From positions 976,734-1,040,733 of the forward strand of contig CAJNDS010002579.1 of NCBI GenBank assembly GCA_905221605.1: a stretch of DNA of 64,000 nucleotides. The letters are read 5' to 3'. Position numbers and translations under genes: made by a program. The first letter of the stretch is position 1. Every line of letters starts with the position of its first letter. This document shows, in pieces, positions 11,346-20,749 of this stretch. Under the pieces are notes generated by a model. The model was not told where the DNA came from and made no database searches. It saw only the letters and a list, made by a program, of their open reading frames with translations. Source of the stretch: Symbiodinium natans (Eukaryota; Sar; Dinophyceae; Suessiales; Symbiodiniaceae).

Positions 11346-11640
11346 TGGGTAGGCCGGTGGGACATTTTCTATTTTCCCTTGGTGGGTTTAAGAGGAGCAT
11401 ATGGGGGTGTACGAAAATTGGGGACGCTAAAGAATAGACCCCCAAGTAGTAGGATTCTTCTAATGAGGACCCCAATATGGTACCCCTAACATCGCAAACG
11501 CCCAAAGGTTCCTGAAGCCAATAGCCCTAAACCCTAAACCCTAAACCCTAAACCCTAAACTCTAAACCCCCCATAACGTAAACCCCCCCCCCCCTATTCA
11601 GGAGTGTTTTTTTCAGAGGGTTTTTTGGGGGCCATCCTAG
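11346..11640. mobile_element. MITE-like element, family G copy 1, split by a nested element
   Basis: Left part 11346-11402 (GTAGGCCGGTGGGACATTTT ... GGTGGGTTTAAGAGGAGCATAT) and right part 11595-11640 (TATTCAGGAGTGTTTTTTTC ... GGGGGCCATCCTAG) match the continuous copy at 16094-16190. The family K element at 11403-11594 interrupts them, with TAT repeated on both sides of the insertion. Confidence 0.75.
11403..11594 (-). mobile_element. MITE-like element, family K copy 1, nested in family G
   Basis: Begins GGGGGTGTACGAAAATTGGG and ends ACGTAAACCCCC plus extra Cs, forming inverted ends. The body is the reverse complement of copies at 47086-47187, 37953-38072 and 53024-53127 (shared words GGATCCTACTATTTGGGGG-like and CTATTTTCGTAAACC-like). 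It carries a ~7-unit CCCTAAA array at about 11522-11570 that the other three copies lack. The flanking TAT on both sides is consistent with a short target-site duplication. Confidence 0.7.
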
Positions 11641-11699
11641 AGACTGAGGATGGCCTCTTCTACGTCTTGAGCGGGGTGCCCAGCTCCACGGATCAGGGT

Positions 11700-12435
11700 T
11701 TAGGGTTTAGGGTTGAGGGGGTTGGGGGTTTAGGGTTTAGGGTTTAGGGTTTAGGGTCTAGGGTTTGGGGTCAGGGTGCATAGACCAGATTGCGTGATGT
11801 GATTTCTGAGAAGTTGCATGTTCGCCGGCAGCCTCCAAAGTCCGTTGCTCAAAGTTAGGGTTTACGGTTGAGTTTTTAGGGGCTTGGCCGGAAGGGAGGA
11901 CTAAGGGCTTCGGAAGTTCAGGTCTTCGTGGCCACGTGGCCAATGCCACCCACAGTCTTGATCGCTCCTTCTACTGTTCGGGCGGGGGGGGAGAGTTGGC
12001 AAGTTCCATAAACCCTACACCCCTCAACCCCTCAACCCTCGATAAACCCCATTCCTACACCTTATCAGTCCCTATCGGCCCCTGAAAAACCCTATAGATC
12101 CCCTAAGCCCTTCAAGACCCCTGCAAGCTCCGATCAATCCCCCTATACGCCCTTAAAACCCTATCAGCCCCCTGCATGTAGGGGTTAGGGTCTAGGATGT
12201 ATGGTTTAGTCTTTAGTCTTTAGGGTGTAGGGTTTAGGTTCCCCACAAGCGAACTGGGTTCAGACCCTTCTGAGGTTGTTAATCTGGTGCGCCGTCTGTT
12301 GTTCTGCACACACTATGAGCCCCTATAAACACCCTACAAAAAGCGCATAACAGCTTACAACAGGCCTAAACACAAAAACCTACAGAAGCCCTCTAAAACC
12401 ATTTTAGAAAAATAAACTCACAAAACCCCATAAAG
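11700..12435. other. Intergenic with telomere-like and degenerate CCCTA motifs
   Basis: TTTAGGG arrays at about 11698-11770. From 12005 onward the sequence is a loose series of CCCTA/ACCCC-rich words (CCCTATCAGCCCC, AACCCTATAG) without a clear period. A minus-strand frame at 11758-11949 overlaps the array; I do not support it as a gene. Confidence 0.5.
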
Positions 12436-12760
12436 ACCCTTTAAACAAATCCGATTTTAACAAAAACCTACAAAACCCTTTCAGCAAAATCCGAGAAAAA
12501 ACCCCTATCAAGAGCCTACCGAAGCCCTATAAAAAACCATCTTCCCAAGAGCCACCACACAATATCCGAGAAAAACCGATCAAGAGCCTACCGAAGCCCT
12601 CTAAAAAACCACCTGAAGCCCTCTAAAAAACCCCCTGAAGCCCTATAAAAACCCCCGAAGCCCTCTAAAAAAAAACCCTGAAGCCCTCTATATAAACCCC
12701 CCGAAGCCCTCTTAAAAAGCCCCTGAAGCCCTCTAAAAAATCCTTAAGCAGCCCGAAGCC
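12436..12760. repeat. Degenerate ~20 bp repeat CCCTGAAGCCCTCTAAAAAA
   Basis: About ten imperfect copies of CCTGAAGCCCTCTAAAAAAC, densest at 12580-12745. The unit CCCTCTAAA is a one-base expansion of CCCTAAA, suggesting descent from telomere-like sequence. The next block has the complementary motif TTTAGAGGG, so the two form a large inverted arrangement around 12760-12830. Confidence 0.8.
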
Positions 12761-12828
12761 ACCTGGCGAGGCCGTGAGGCCATGGAGCCGGAGAGGCGGT
12801 GCAGCGAGGGAGCCAAGCCAGGCTTAGA

Positions 12829-13270
12829 GGGTTTTTAGAGGGTTTAAAGAGGGGTTAGAGGGAGTTTTAGAGGGTTTTAGAGGGTTTTAGAGGGTTTTGA
12901 AGGGTTTTTAGAGGGTTTTACGGGCTTAGAGGGTTTAGAGGGTTTTAAGGGTTTAGAGGGTTCAAAGGGTTCAGAGGGTTTTTAGAGGGCAAAAGATGGG
13001 AATTAAGAGGTTTAGAGGGTTTATAGGGGTTATAGGGTTTAGAGGGTTTTAAGAGGGTTTTAAGATGGTTTATAGGGTTTATAGGGTTTATAGGGTTTAT
13101 AGGGTTTGGAGGGTTTAGAGGGTTTATAGGGTTTATAGGGTTTACAGGGTTTATAGGGTTTACAGGGTTTATAGGGTTTATATGGTTTACGGGGTTTAGG
13201 GTTCAGGGGGTTTAGGGGGGGTCATAGGGCTTACAGGGTGTAAGGGGTTTGTAGGGCTTAGGGGGTTATA
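12829..13270. repeat. TTTAGAGGG / TTTATAGGG / TTTACAGGG degenerate satellite
   Basis: About 40 tandem copies of 9-10 base words: TTTAGAGGG from 12829 to about 13020, then TTTATAGGG and TTTACAGGG to 13270. These look like TTTAGGG with a two-base insertion. The + strand frame at 13280-13573 that follows is Phe/Val/Gly-rich translation of similar T/G-rich sequence and is not annotated as a gene. Confidence 0.85.
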
Positions 13271-14351
13271 GGGGCTTATATGGTTGTAGGGTTTGTTTGG
13301 GTGCCAGGCCTCGCCATTGGCCTTTGCTTGCTGTTGTGGAACTTATTTGTTTTTTTTGTTTTTTTGCGGGTTTTTGTTTGGGTCTTTAAGATGTTTTTTG
13401 GGTTTTACAGGGTTTTGGAGGTGTGTTTTTGTTTTTCGTGTTTTAAAGGAATTGTGTTTTTAAGGGTTCTTGGGGCTGTTTTTATTCTTTGTTGCGGTTC
13501 TTTAGGAAGTTACGGCTGCTCGGGGAGTGTAGGGTTCAGGGTTGCTGCGGTTCCAGCGGGTTACGGTTTTTAAGAAAAGACTCTATAAAGTGCTTTAACG
13601 GATGGTTGCAAAGGGTTCGGGAAACAGGGGGGGGGGCCTAAACCCTTAGGGTGACGGTCAGAGGCTGGCAGTCTGGTCTGAGAGAGATGATGTTTAGGGT
13701 TTAGGGTTTAGGGGTTTAGGGTTTAGGGTTTAGGGTTTGAGTCTTAGGGCAGGCCTGCGGTTTCGGGTTATGGTTTCAAGGGGTTCAGACTCGTACCCTA
13801 AGATCCCCTAAGGTTGTACCCCTAAAGGTTCCCCTTAATATACTCCTAATATGGCCCTGATGTTCCCTTAGGGATCCTTGACAGGGGACCCCAAAACCCC
13901 TAACGGTTTACAGTAGGGCCGGTTAGGAACTTCGTTAATTGGCTTGATTGTGGTTCATCATCTGCGCACGTGTTTTTTGTTCAAGTGTTCCAAGACTGGC
14001 CCTGGCTGATACATTTAGCCAAAAGAGAAAGGGACGTTTAGGGCTTAGGGTTCGGGCTTTCAGGTTTTTAGGGTTTAGGGTGAAGGTGTTCGGGTTTAGG
14101 TATCGGGAATGGAGAACCTCGACTTGCCATGATGCGAAGCTAGTCTGGAACCTCACGTCCCCTAATCCCCCCCAATCGGCCCCAGACCCCCTCCTGAACC
14201 CTAAACCCTTGGCGAGGCTGCTAGGCAGGTGGCCAAAACCCTAAACCTCAACCCCCAACCCTGCTACACCAGACCAAAAAAAATGCTTCCGAGGCCCTCT
14301 GAACTTGGCAAATCTCGCGGGAGCCTTGGTGGTTTGGGGTTTGGGTTTAGG
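13271..14351. other. Intergenic with TTTAGGG arrays
   Basis: T/G-rich sequence, a G run near 13627-13636 and TTTAGGG arrays at about 13693-13740. Overlapping + and - frames at 13935-14244 lie over telomere-like words and have no recognisable domain. No gene is supported. Confidence 0.5.
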
Positions 14352-14464
14352 CTAGGATGCCCAGTAGAACCCTTATTCCCTTTTTTGTTAGGTTTAGGTT
14401 GCCTTATAAACCTCTTTAAGCAAAAAAGGGCACCCTTTTTCATCCTAGGTTACTGGGCAACCTA
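14352..14464. mobile_element. MITE-like element, family C (GCCCAGTA subfamily)
   Basis: The ends CTAGGATGCCCAGTAGAAC and GGTTACTGGGCAACCTAG are inverted repeats. The core GGTTTAGGTTGCCTTATAAA, CAAAAAAGGGCACCCTTTTT and CATCCTAGGTTACT is shared with 44034-44144 over its whole length. Here the central palindrome AAAAAGGGCACCCTTTTT is intact, with no telomere-like array. Confidence 0.82.
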
Positions 14465-15613
14465 GTAGGGGAGTCATGAACCCCCATCCTCCTAACGTCA
14501 ACTATCCTCATTCTAGAGAGTTGCGGTATCATGGAAAAGATCATGGAAAGATGCACTATGTGGGTGGGGGGGGGGCATGGGGGGCCTTATTTTTCGGGGA
14601 TGGGGCTAGAAGACGATGCGCAATGTGTACCGATTCCTAGGGCAGCCCCTCGCAAGATGTCGACAGTGGTTGGGTTCTCTGCACTCAGCCAAGTGTAGAG
14701 TGTACCTCAAGAACCAAATCCTAACTTTTTATAGGTCACCTGAGAATCCTACAATAAAAGGTTTTACAATCAGAACCTACAAACAAGCCGGTTTTGGGGT
14801 CCTTCAGGTAGGGTTCAGGGTTGAAAGGGTTTCGGGGTTTTTCTGGGTTCGGTAGCCATGGGCCATGGGAGCCCGCTTTTCATCCCCTTTTTTTTTCCTA
14901 GGGTAGCCTTGTACCTTAGCAAAGGGCTTGAAGTGCATCCAAAGATTTTCAGGAACAAGGTGCACGGTAGGCCCTAAACCTTAAACCCTAAACCTTAAAT
15001 CCTAAACCTAGACCCTAAACCCTAAACCCTCGACCCCAAAGCCTAGGCGGATAAGGTACACTTTAGTGCTTACAAGGTTCAGGGTTGAGGTTGAACTCCC
15101 CACTTCTCTACAGCGTGGTTCCCTTGAAGGGGGGGAAATCTCCCATTCAGCATTCCAAGAGGAACCTCAAAACGGAATGCACTCTAGAAAGTTGCCCATA
15201 ATTAAGGTCCTTGGAGCACGAAAACCCGAGACTCTCTCACATCACCTGCCGCACAGCTGTTGGCCTTGATGCAACGAGGGATATGGGTGTAGGTGCCTGC
15301 AACCCCCAGCCCTACTTACCTTAGCCTACGCTCTTCAAGTTGCCCTGAGCTCCAACCCCTCATCCCCAAACCCATCATGTACCCCCAAGCCTACCCCAAA
15401 GCCTACATATCTCAGCAGGGGGGCTCGTGCAAATGCCATAACCAGAAAAGAGGATGCATGAAGTCCGCGAACATTTTAAGTACATCGACGTGGTGGCGTA
15501 TCCGCACGGCCCGTGTCGGCATGCATGTACTTGAGTCTCAAAGCATGGCGCTGCCGCGCAAGATGGACTGCCCAGGTCGATGAATGGGAGCCTTAGCATC
15601 GTCTTTTAATGGA
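14465..15613. other. Intergenic; short unassigned open frames
   Basis: CCCTAAA words occur at 14970-15035. Open frames at 14616-14855, 15066-15269 and 15293-15583 (+) and 15375-15599 (-) overlap or are rich in telomere-like words. I recognise no product and do not call a gene. Confidence 0.45.
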
Positions 15614-15707
15614 TAGGGTTTAGGGTTTAGGGTTTAGGGTTTAGGGTTTAGGGTTTAGGGTTTAGGGTTTAGGGTTTAGGGTTTAGGGTTTAGGGTTTAG
15701 GGTTTAG
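15614..15707. repeat. Interstitial telomere-like array (TTTAGGG)13
   Basis: About 13 near-perfect TTTAGGG units with unique sequence on both sides. The homogeneity suggests recent formation compared with the degenerate arrays elsewhere. Confidence 0.96.
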
Positions 15708-16093
15708 GTTATGGGGTTCAGGGAGTGCTCAGCTGTCAGTTCCAATGCAGAGGTTTCAGGAGGAGTCTCCGACAAGTGGGAGCCTTTCGGCCCGCCCTGA
15801 CGGAGGAATCTGGCGCAATAGAGCCCACCCAAGAAGGCTCCTCATGTAGATCGGGCCCCCAATCAGTGAAAGAACCTATGGGCGGGCTTTGCCCTGTAAA
15901 CCGCACTGCGCAAGGTACGAGCTGTTGACAAAATCTCAAGTGCCAATCGGAAACCCCGCTGAGGGGCTAGCAACATTGCGCGATTCGTGTGGAGTAGGAC
16001 ATGGAACTTTGGAGCGGAGGGTATTTTGGGCCAACAAAAAAGCCGATCGTCAATTCGTGTGCGAGCATGAGCGACTGAACCTTGTATAGTATA

Positions 16094-16190
16094 CTAGGTA
16101 GGCCCTTGGGACATTTTGTATTTTTCCTTATTGGGTGTAAGAGGATCATATTCAGGAACATTTTTCAGAGGGTGTTAAGGGCCAGCCTAG
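16094..16190. mobile_element. MITE-like element, family G copy 2 (uninterrupted reference copy)
   Basis: The ends CTAGGTAGGCCCTTGGGACA and GTTAAGGGCCAGCCTAG are imperfect inverted repeats. The centre reads CCTTATTGGGTGTAAGAGGA with no telomere-like array. TATA words flank both ends (AGTATACTAG and CTAGTATAG). Other copies: 11346-11640 (split), 38636-38757 (with internal array), 61258-61365, and a right half at 39968-40020. Confidence 0.78.
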
Positions 16191-18036
16191 TATAGGGGTC
16201 GGAAAAATTACTACCGGTATTCCCTTATGGTCCCTATATACATACTATAGTAACCCTTAAAGCCCTGTTCTAATCATTAAAGCCCCCTATATATGATTAA
16301 GCCCTTGTTCACCAGAGTTTTGCTGCGAGGGCTAGGCGACTAGGCTGCTTCTTCCTGCTTCCTGAAGTGTGCGCTTCGCTGTCCTGCCATTCTAGGGGTA
16401 CTGTGCTTCATTGCGTAGCTGACTTGTTGGGTGCCGGATTAGTGATCTGTATTGCGTTGAGCAGCAAGCGGGCGACACGACAGTCCCTAGCACCAAACGT
16501 GACACCCTAAGCCCTAAGCCCTCAACCCTTGTCAAAACCCTAAACCCTAAGACCTAAACCCTACACCCTAAACCCTGAATCAACGAGCCCTCCAAGGAGC
16601 TTGCTTTGGAATGTGTCACACCTCTCCGATGACGTGGTGGTGCCCTGACGTCACAAGGGACTAGGACCCGGAGCAGTGCCTATTCCCCTTTTTGGGGTTT
16701 AGGGTTTAGAGTTTAGGCTTTAGGGCTAGGACCCAGAGTACGTATGCCCTGATTCTTGCAAATAGGGTCCCCATGGTTACCCCCCCCCCCCTTTCGCTTT
16801 TTCACTGATCGACTCCCCCCCAAATACAGTCGAGTCCCTTGATTCTCGGTAATTGCAGCCCCATGCAGGGTCAGAGGTTGAAGCTGAAGAGTACGGCATG
16901 CACAGCCTGGTCATGTACACCGTGTGAGTGTGTGTGTGTGTGTGTGTGCGCGCGTGCGTGTGGAAGCTGCACACTAAACCCTAAACCTTAAACTGCACCC
17001 TGACTGGGGAAAATTCGGCGCCGCTGCAAAGGGCCCGACGAAAACACAACCTCTCGCAACACTACAGCACGCGGTTGTTCTGAGACCATGAGGTCCTCTA
17101 CGAGGGCTCCCAATAGCGTCCTGTATAATATATACATAGATAGATTGAGAGATACATGGTACATATATATATATATGTAGATAATACATATGGGTTTAGG
17201 GTTTAGGCTTTAGTTTAGGGTTTTGGGAAGACGCTAAGGCGTTCATACAGCAGACTCCAGAAATTGCATTTAGCAGAATCTCCTCACAAGGGAACCTCAA
17301 AAGGGACCGAACGGCCGGAAACTTGCCATGTTCTACGGGTAGTTGTGTGGGCCTCGGGTTCTGTAAAGTACCCAAAATGTCCATGCACCATGCACCTCAT
17401 TTTATTTAGGTACATGGACCCTTAGGGGTATATAAGGGGTGCATAAGGGATCCGCTTGTAAGGGCCCATATAGGGACCATGTAGCTAGCCTAAGACGTGT
17501 TTTGCACATGGCTCAGAGGCCCGGGAGAAGTCGATCCAGGCACTATGGACGGCGGCTTGGAACAGATGGGCTTGATAGTTCTCAGGGTTGAGAGTTTAGG
17601 GATTTTTGGAGTTTCAGAGTCTAGGGTTTAGGGTTTAGGCCTTCCAAGCGGTTCAGGGTTGAGGGTTGAATGGTTCAGGGTTGAGAGTTTAGGGTTTACA
17701 TGCTGAAAAAGGTAAAGTCCTGGATCATGTGTGCTCAGCGCGTGCCGTGGGGAAGACCTCAAGAAGTGCTTTGCTATTTGCAAACGTCCAAGATTGCGAG
17801 TCTGCTTGGCATGTCGTATCATGACTCATGACTCAGGCGAAGTCCCTTATCACCTTCAACCCCGTGCAGTAAGGGGACACCTCCCATCACCTCCCTGTAT
17901 GAATTCTTGACACCCTGAACCAGAAACCTAGAGGCCCAAAAACACCCTAAATCCTGAACCCTAAACTGAATGCCCGAGCCAGCCTGACACCGCAAGAAGC
18001 GATGTTGCCCGTGAGCTCCTATAGCCTTATACCCTG
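16191..18036. other. Intergenic: broken family C element, TG microsatellite, TATATA tract
   Basis: At 16661-16740 a left family C end (CTAGGACCCGGAGCAGTGCC) runs into a short TTTAGGG series, followed by a second end in the same orientation (CTAGGACCCAGAGTA). A TG/CG microsatellite is at 16924-16960 and a TATATATA tract at 17163-17177. A single family B end (GGTACATGGACCCTTAGGG) is at about 17407-17426. Minus-strand frames here translate microsatellite or telomere-like words. Confidence 0.6.
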
Positions 18037-18096
18037 CCCTAAACCCTAAACCCTAAACCCTAAACCCTAAACCCTAAACCCTAAACCCTAAACCCT
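18037..18096. repeat. Interstitial telomere-like array (CCCTAAA)8
   Basis: About eight perfect units. It faces the TTTAGGG array at 18188-18281 across 91 bp of unique sequence, giving a large inverted pair that could fold back. Confidence 0.95.
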
Positions 18097-18187
18097 ATAG
18101 GACCCACAAAATTAGGTGCCTTTTTTCCCCTGCGCTGCCCTGGGATGTAGGTAGACTCACACCGCTGGCTCAAGCCCTGGACTTGCG

Positions 18188-18281
18188 GGGTTTAGGGTTT
18201 AGGGTTTAGGGTTTAGGGTTTAGGGTTTAGGGTTTAGGGTTTAGGGTTTAGGGTTTAGGGTTTAGGGTTTAGGGTTTAGGG
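18188..18281. repeat. Interstitial telomere-like array (TTTAGGG)13
   Basis: About 13 perfect units, opposite in orientation to 18037-18096. Non-telomeric sequence lies on both sides. Confidence 0.96.
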
Positions 18282-18892
18282 CATAGTGTCGGCACCTCCT
18301 TCTGCTTCCCCTTTGATTAGGGCCGGCTTCACTGTGGGGGTTGAAGTGGGAGTTTTGTGGCGTCAGAATTTCTTGTACAGTCGCAGCACTTAGACTCAGT
18401 AGGCTTTGCTAAGCATGCAGGGAGCGCCAAAGACTGTAATTCAGGAATGAAGGCTTGAACTAGCTTGGGGATCCTTCTTGCTTATCATGTGGTCTAAGGG
18501 AGTTGCTGTGAGGACTGTATGCGATACTTGTATTTCATGGCCTCTTTTTATATAGATACCTACTTAAAGGTTTTGTTGGATCCTTTGGGTAAGTAGTCTG
18601 CGCCATGCCCATGGCTCCCTTGCGGCCTTTTCCGCCGGAGACCGGCTCAGCAAATGGAGCTGACGGCCGATGCCTCTTTCTTAGAGTATTTCGGGCTTAG
18701 TGTTTAGGGTATAAGGAGGAGGCTAAGGTATGTTTTGAAGTTTAGGCTCAGAGGCTCCCAGGCCTGGGCGCCCGAAGCAGCTCACACTGGGGCACGTGGC
18801 CGACCATCCCGGCAGTGATGGCCGCTACCAAGTCCATCCAAAGACATGGGTTTAGGGTTTAGGGTTAGGGTTTAGGGTTTCATCCGATGGTT
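18282..18892. other. Intergenic, no feature recognised apart from TTTAGGG words
   Basis: A short TTTAGGG series is at 18848-18880. No open frame of note and no repeat match within the window were seen in the rest. Confidence 0.5.
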
Positions 18893-19001
18893 CCTTAGCA
18901 GCTGAGTGACTACACTTTACACAGTTTAAGGGATGCTCTAGTCCCCTGTAGAATCTGAAAGTATACACTTTTTTGGGAGGCTTATGAACTCAGCAACTAA
19001 G
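18893..19001. mobile_element. MITE-like element, family M copy 1, abutting a PPR exon
   Basis: The left end CCTTAGCAGCTGAGTGACTA pairs with the right end, whose complement is CTTAGTTGCTGAGTTCATAA. A second copy is at 56752-56862. The element ends CAACTAAG, and the PPR reading frame is recognisable directly after that AG, so the element's 3' end coincides with the predicted splice acceptor. Confidence 0.65.
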
Positions 19002-19187
19002 GTTCCAAGATCCCCAAGCCCCGTTCCTGGGGAACTGTCTGGCAAAGCCCTCACAGCTTCGATCACGCAGCTGGGTCGGCGCAGCCGGTGGCAGGATGTC
19101 CTGCAGTTAGCCGGGGCATTGCTGCACGCCGGCCCCCGCCCCAACGTGATCTCCATGAACGCTGCACTGACGGTCTACTCCAGGACC
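19002..19187 (+). CDS. PPR-repeat protein exon or fragment
   Basis: Frame 19002-19187 reads from a Pro/Ser-rich start into ALTASITQLGRRSRWQDVLQ, then LAGALLHAGPRPNVISMNAA and LTVYSR. This is one full pentatricopeptide repeat plus the first helix of the next: helix A, Trp-containing turn, helix B, the G-x-x-PNV turn, then a new helix A. PPR proteins bind RNA, normally in organelles. The in-frame ATG at 18984 lies inside the flanking MITE-like element, so it is probably not the true start; I place the exon start after CTAAG at 19001. After about 19187 similarity is lost and the frame runs into repeats. Further PPR repeats expected downstream were not found, so this may be a stranded exon or pseudogene. 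PPR identity is fairly sure; gene structure is not. Confidence 0.6.
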
Positions 19188-19189
19188 CG

Positions 19190-20280
19190 ACTCCCAAAGC
19201 GGCAACAGAACCCTCATATAACTCATATAATTCGACTGCACAGGGCTTAACTCCGTGGGAGCATGCAGGTTTGCTTGGTTCGCAAGAGTTGCTGGAGTTC
19301 AAGGGGTTTGACATGTATCTTTGTGTAGTCAAGATGCGGATCTGAGGCTTCTAGCTCTCGGGCCTGACTTCAGACTGCATGTGCATGCGATTCTTCACGG
19401 TGCGCGTAAAACTTGAATACCCATCGCAGAAATTTTGGTTCCAGCTTGCTGGCCGAAATTTCGCAAGGCCCGCCGTGCGCATGGCGTCATCTAGCAGGGA
19501 CAGCCAAGGCAGCCAGGGAACCATGAGGGATAGTTCCGTGGCCGAAACAGTATGTTTCCAGTTCTGGGGTACAGGATGCGGCCGCCCAGGATGCTGATCT
19601 TGTGTTTTTTTGTTCACAATTGAATCCCAGACTTTGCTGGGGTGCAGGTTAGAATGCGGTGTTGCCCCAGGGCCGAAGAACAAGATGCACCAAACAACTG
19701 GAATCTGACGAATTGAATACATATAGGCTGCCTTATAGGCTCATATAGGTCAGAGAAGGCTCTGGACTATTCTGTTGCAAACTGCGTACGACACAGTAGG
19801 GAATTCTCAATTAGCTTTCATGCCCACATTGCCACTTGCGAGACTCGACAAAGGTGCCGTGGAACATTCATCCCCTGCGGGGATGCATCGCAGTCTCCGA
19901 AGTGATGCAGGTTCAGACGTGCACCTCAGCAGTATCTGGAGGCCTATAGATATCAAGCATTTCCCATGCGGGCGTTCTCAATACTTCAGGAAGCTTGGAG
20001 ATTTTGGCCTTAGCATTATCTTTAAACCCTCATGCACGGCACCGGCGAAGGCCTTCATGGCTTGAGACTGCTGGTCTATGTGAGCAGGATGCATGATCTT
20101 TATATTTGCTTTTGGCATTGGGCATAATACGTATGTATGTCTAGTCTGCCCGGATTTGCAGTTGTTGTGTTCCTTAGCTCTGCGAGGACGGATGTTTTGG
20201 TGTCTCGTTCTGCGAGCGAAACCCTTCCTTCACACTCAACCCAGGGGAGCCCTGTATGCGAAGCTGAGAATCAGAGCTCA
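19190..20280. other. No assignable gene; overlapping short frames
   Basis: Normal-looking, non-repetitive sequence with frames at 19379-19597, 19775-20065 and 20093-20311 (+) and 19351-19722 (-). None shows a domain I know, and several overlap on opposite strands. It may contain introns or undetected small exons of the gene represented at 20282-20748. Confidence 0.4.
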
Positions 20281-20281
20281 G

Positions 20282-20378
20282 GTACACGGATTACAGCTTT
20301 CAAATGGTTGACGGCTCCCAGGAGATTCACATTGTTTTCGACTTACCAGATGGGACGGCCGCCATACTTAACAAATAT
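20282..20378 (+). CDS. Probable exon of an unidentified protein
   Basis: After GAGCTCAG (AG at 20280-20281) the frame starting at 20283 reads YTDYSFQMVDGSQEIHIVFD and then LPDGTAAILNKY before a stop at 20382. The mixed hydrophobic/charged pattern looks like a folded domain and not a repeat translation. A GT at 20379 could be the donor. I do not recognise the family. The 20649-20748 frame may belong to the same gene. The evidence is composition and splice-like borders only. Confidence 0.35.
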
Positions 20379-20648
20379 GTGTGACAGTCGTCGCTGAGTG
20401 AGTTGTTTCCATTCTTGTGCGGGTTCGTTTTAGGAATTCTGCTGCGAACCGAAGGCACAAGAAAAAACGTACGCGACATTGCCGACGTATGGCCTGCTTT
20501 GGAAACAGATTCGTGAGTGCTTTGGCTCTTTTAGGTATAGATGCATTGCGATGAATGCACGTAGTCCAGCCAGAATTATAGGTCCACAACACGTCAATTG
20601 CAACGGTAAGTTGCGGAGAATGAGGTGGATGCAGGGCAATCATTTCAG

Positions 20649-20748
20649 CATCTCATTTGATGGTGTGGTGCTCACCAACGCGAACACGATCCCTCAACTC
20701 CGGAAGGGGGTGACTCAGGCCGTGGTTTCTCGGAATACGGTTGAGGGT
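20649..20748 (+). CDS. Probable exon of an unidentified protein
   Basis: After CATTTCAG (AG at 20647-20648) the frame at 20650 reads ISFDGVVLTNANTIPQLRKG, then VTQAVVSRNTVEG, and then enters GGTTTAGGG words at about 20750. As with the PPR gene at 28011, the exon-like sequence stops where telomere-like repeats begin. Family unknown. The longer open frame from 20479 includes less convincing upstream sequence. Confidence 0.33.
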
Positions 20749-20749
20749 T

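Noticed and set aside
13280-13573. 97-codon + frame rich in Phe, Val, Leu and Gly, resembling a membrane protein
   Set aside because: It lies in T/G-rich sequence continuing from a TTTATAGGG satellite; the hydrophobicity is a composition effect.
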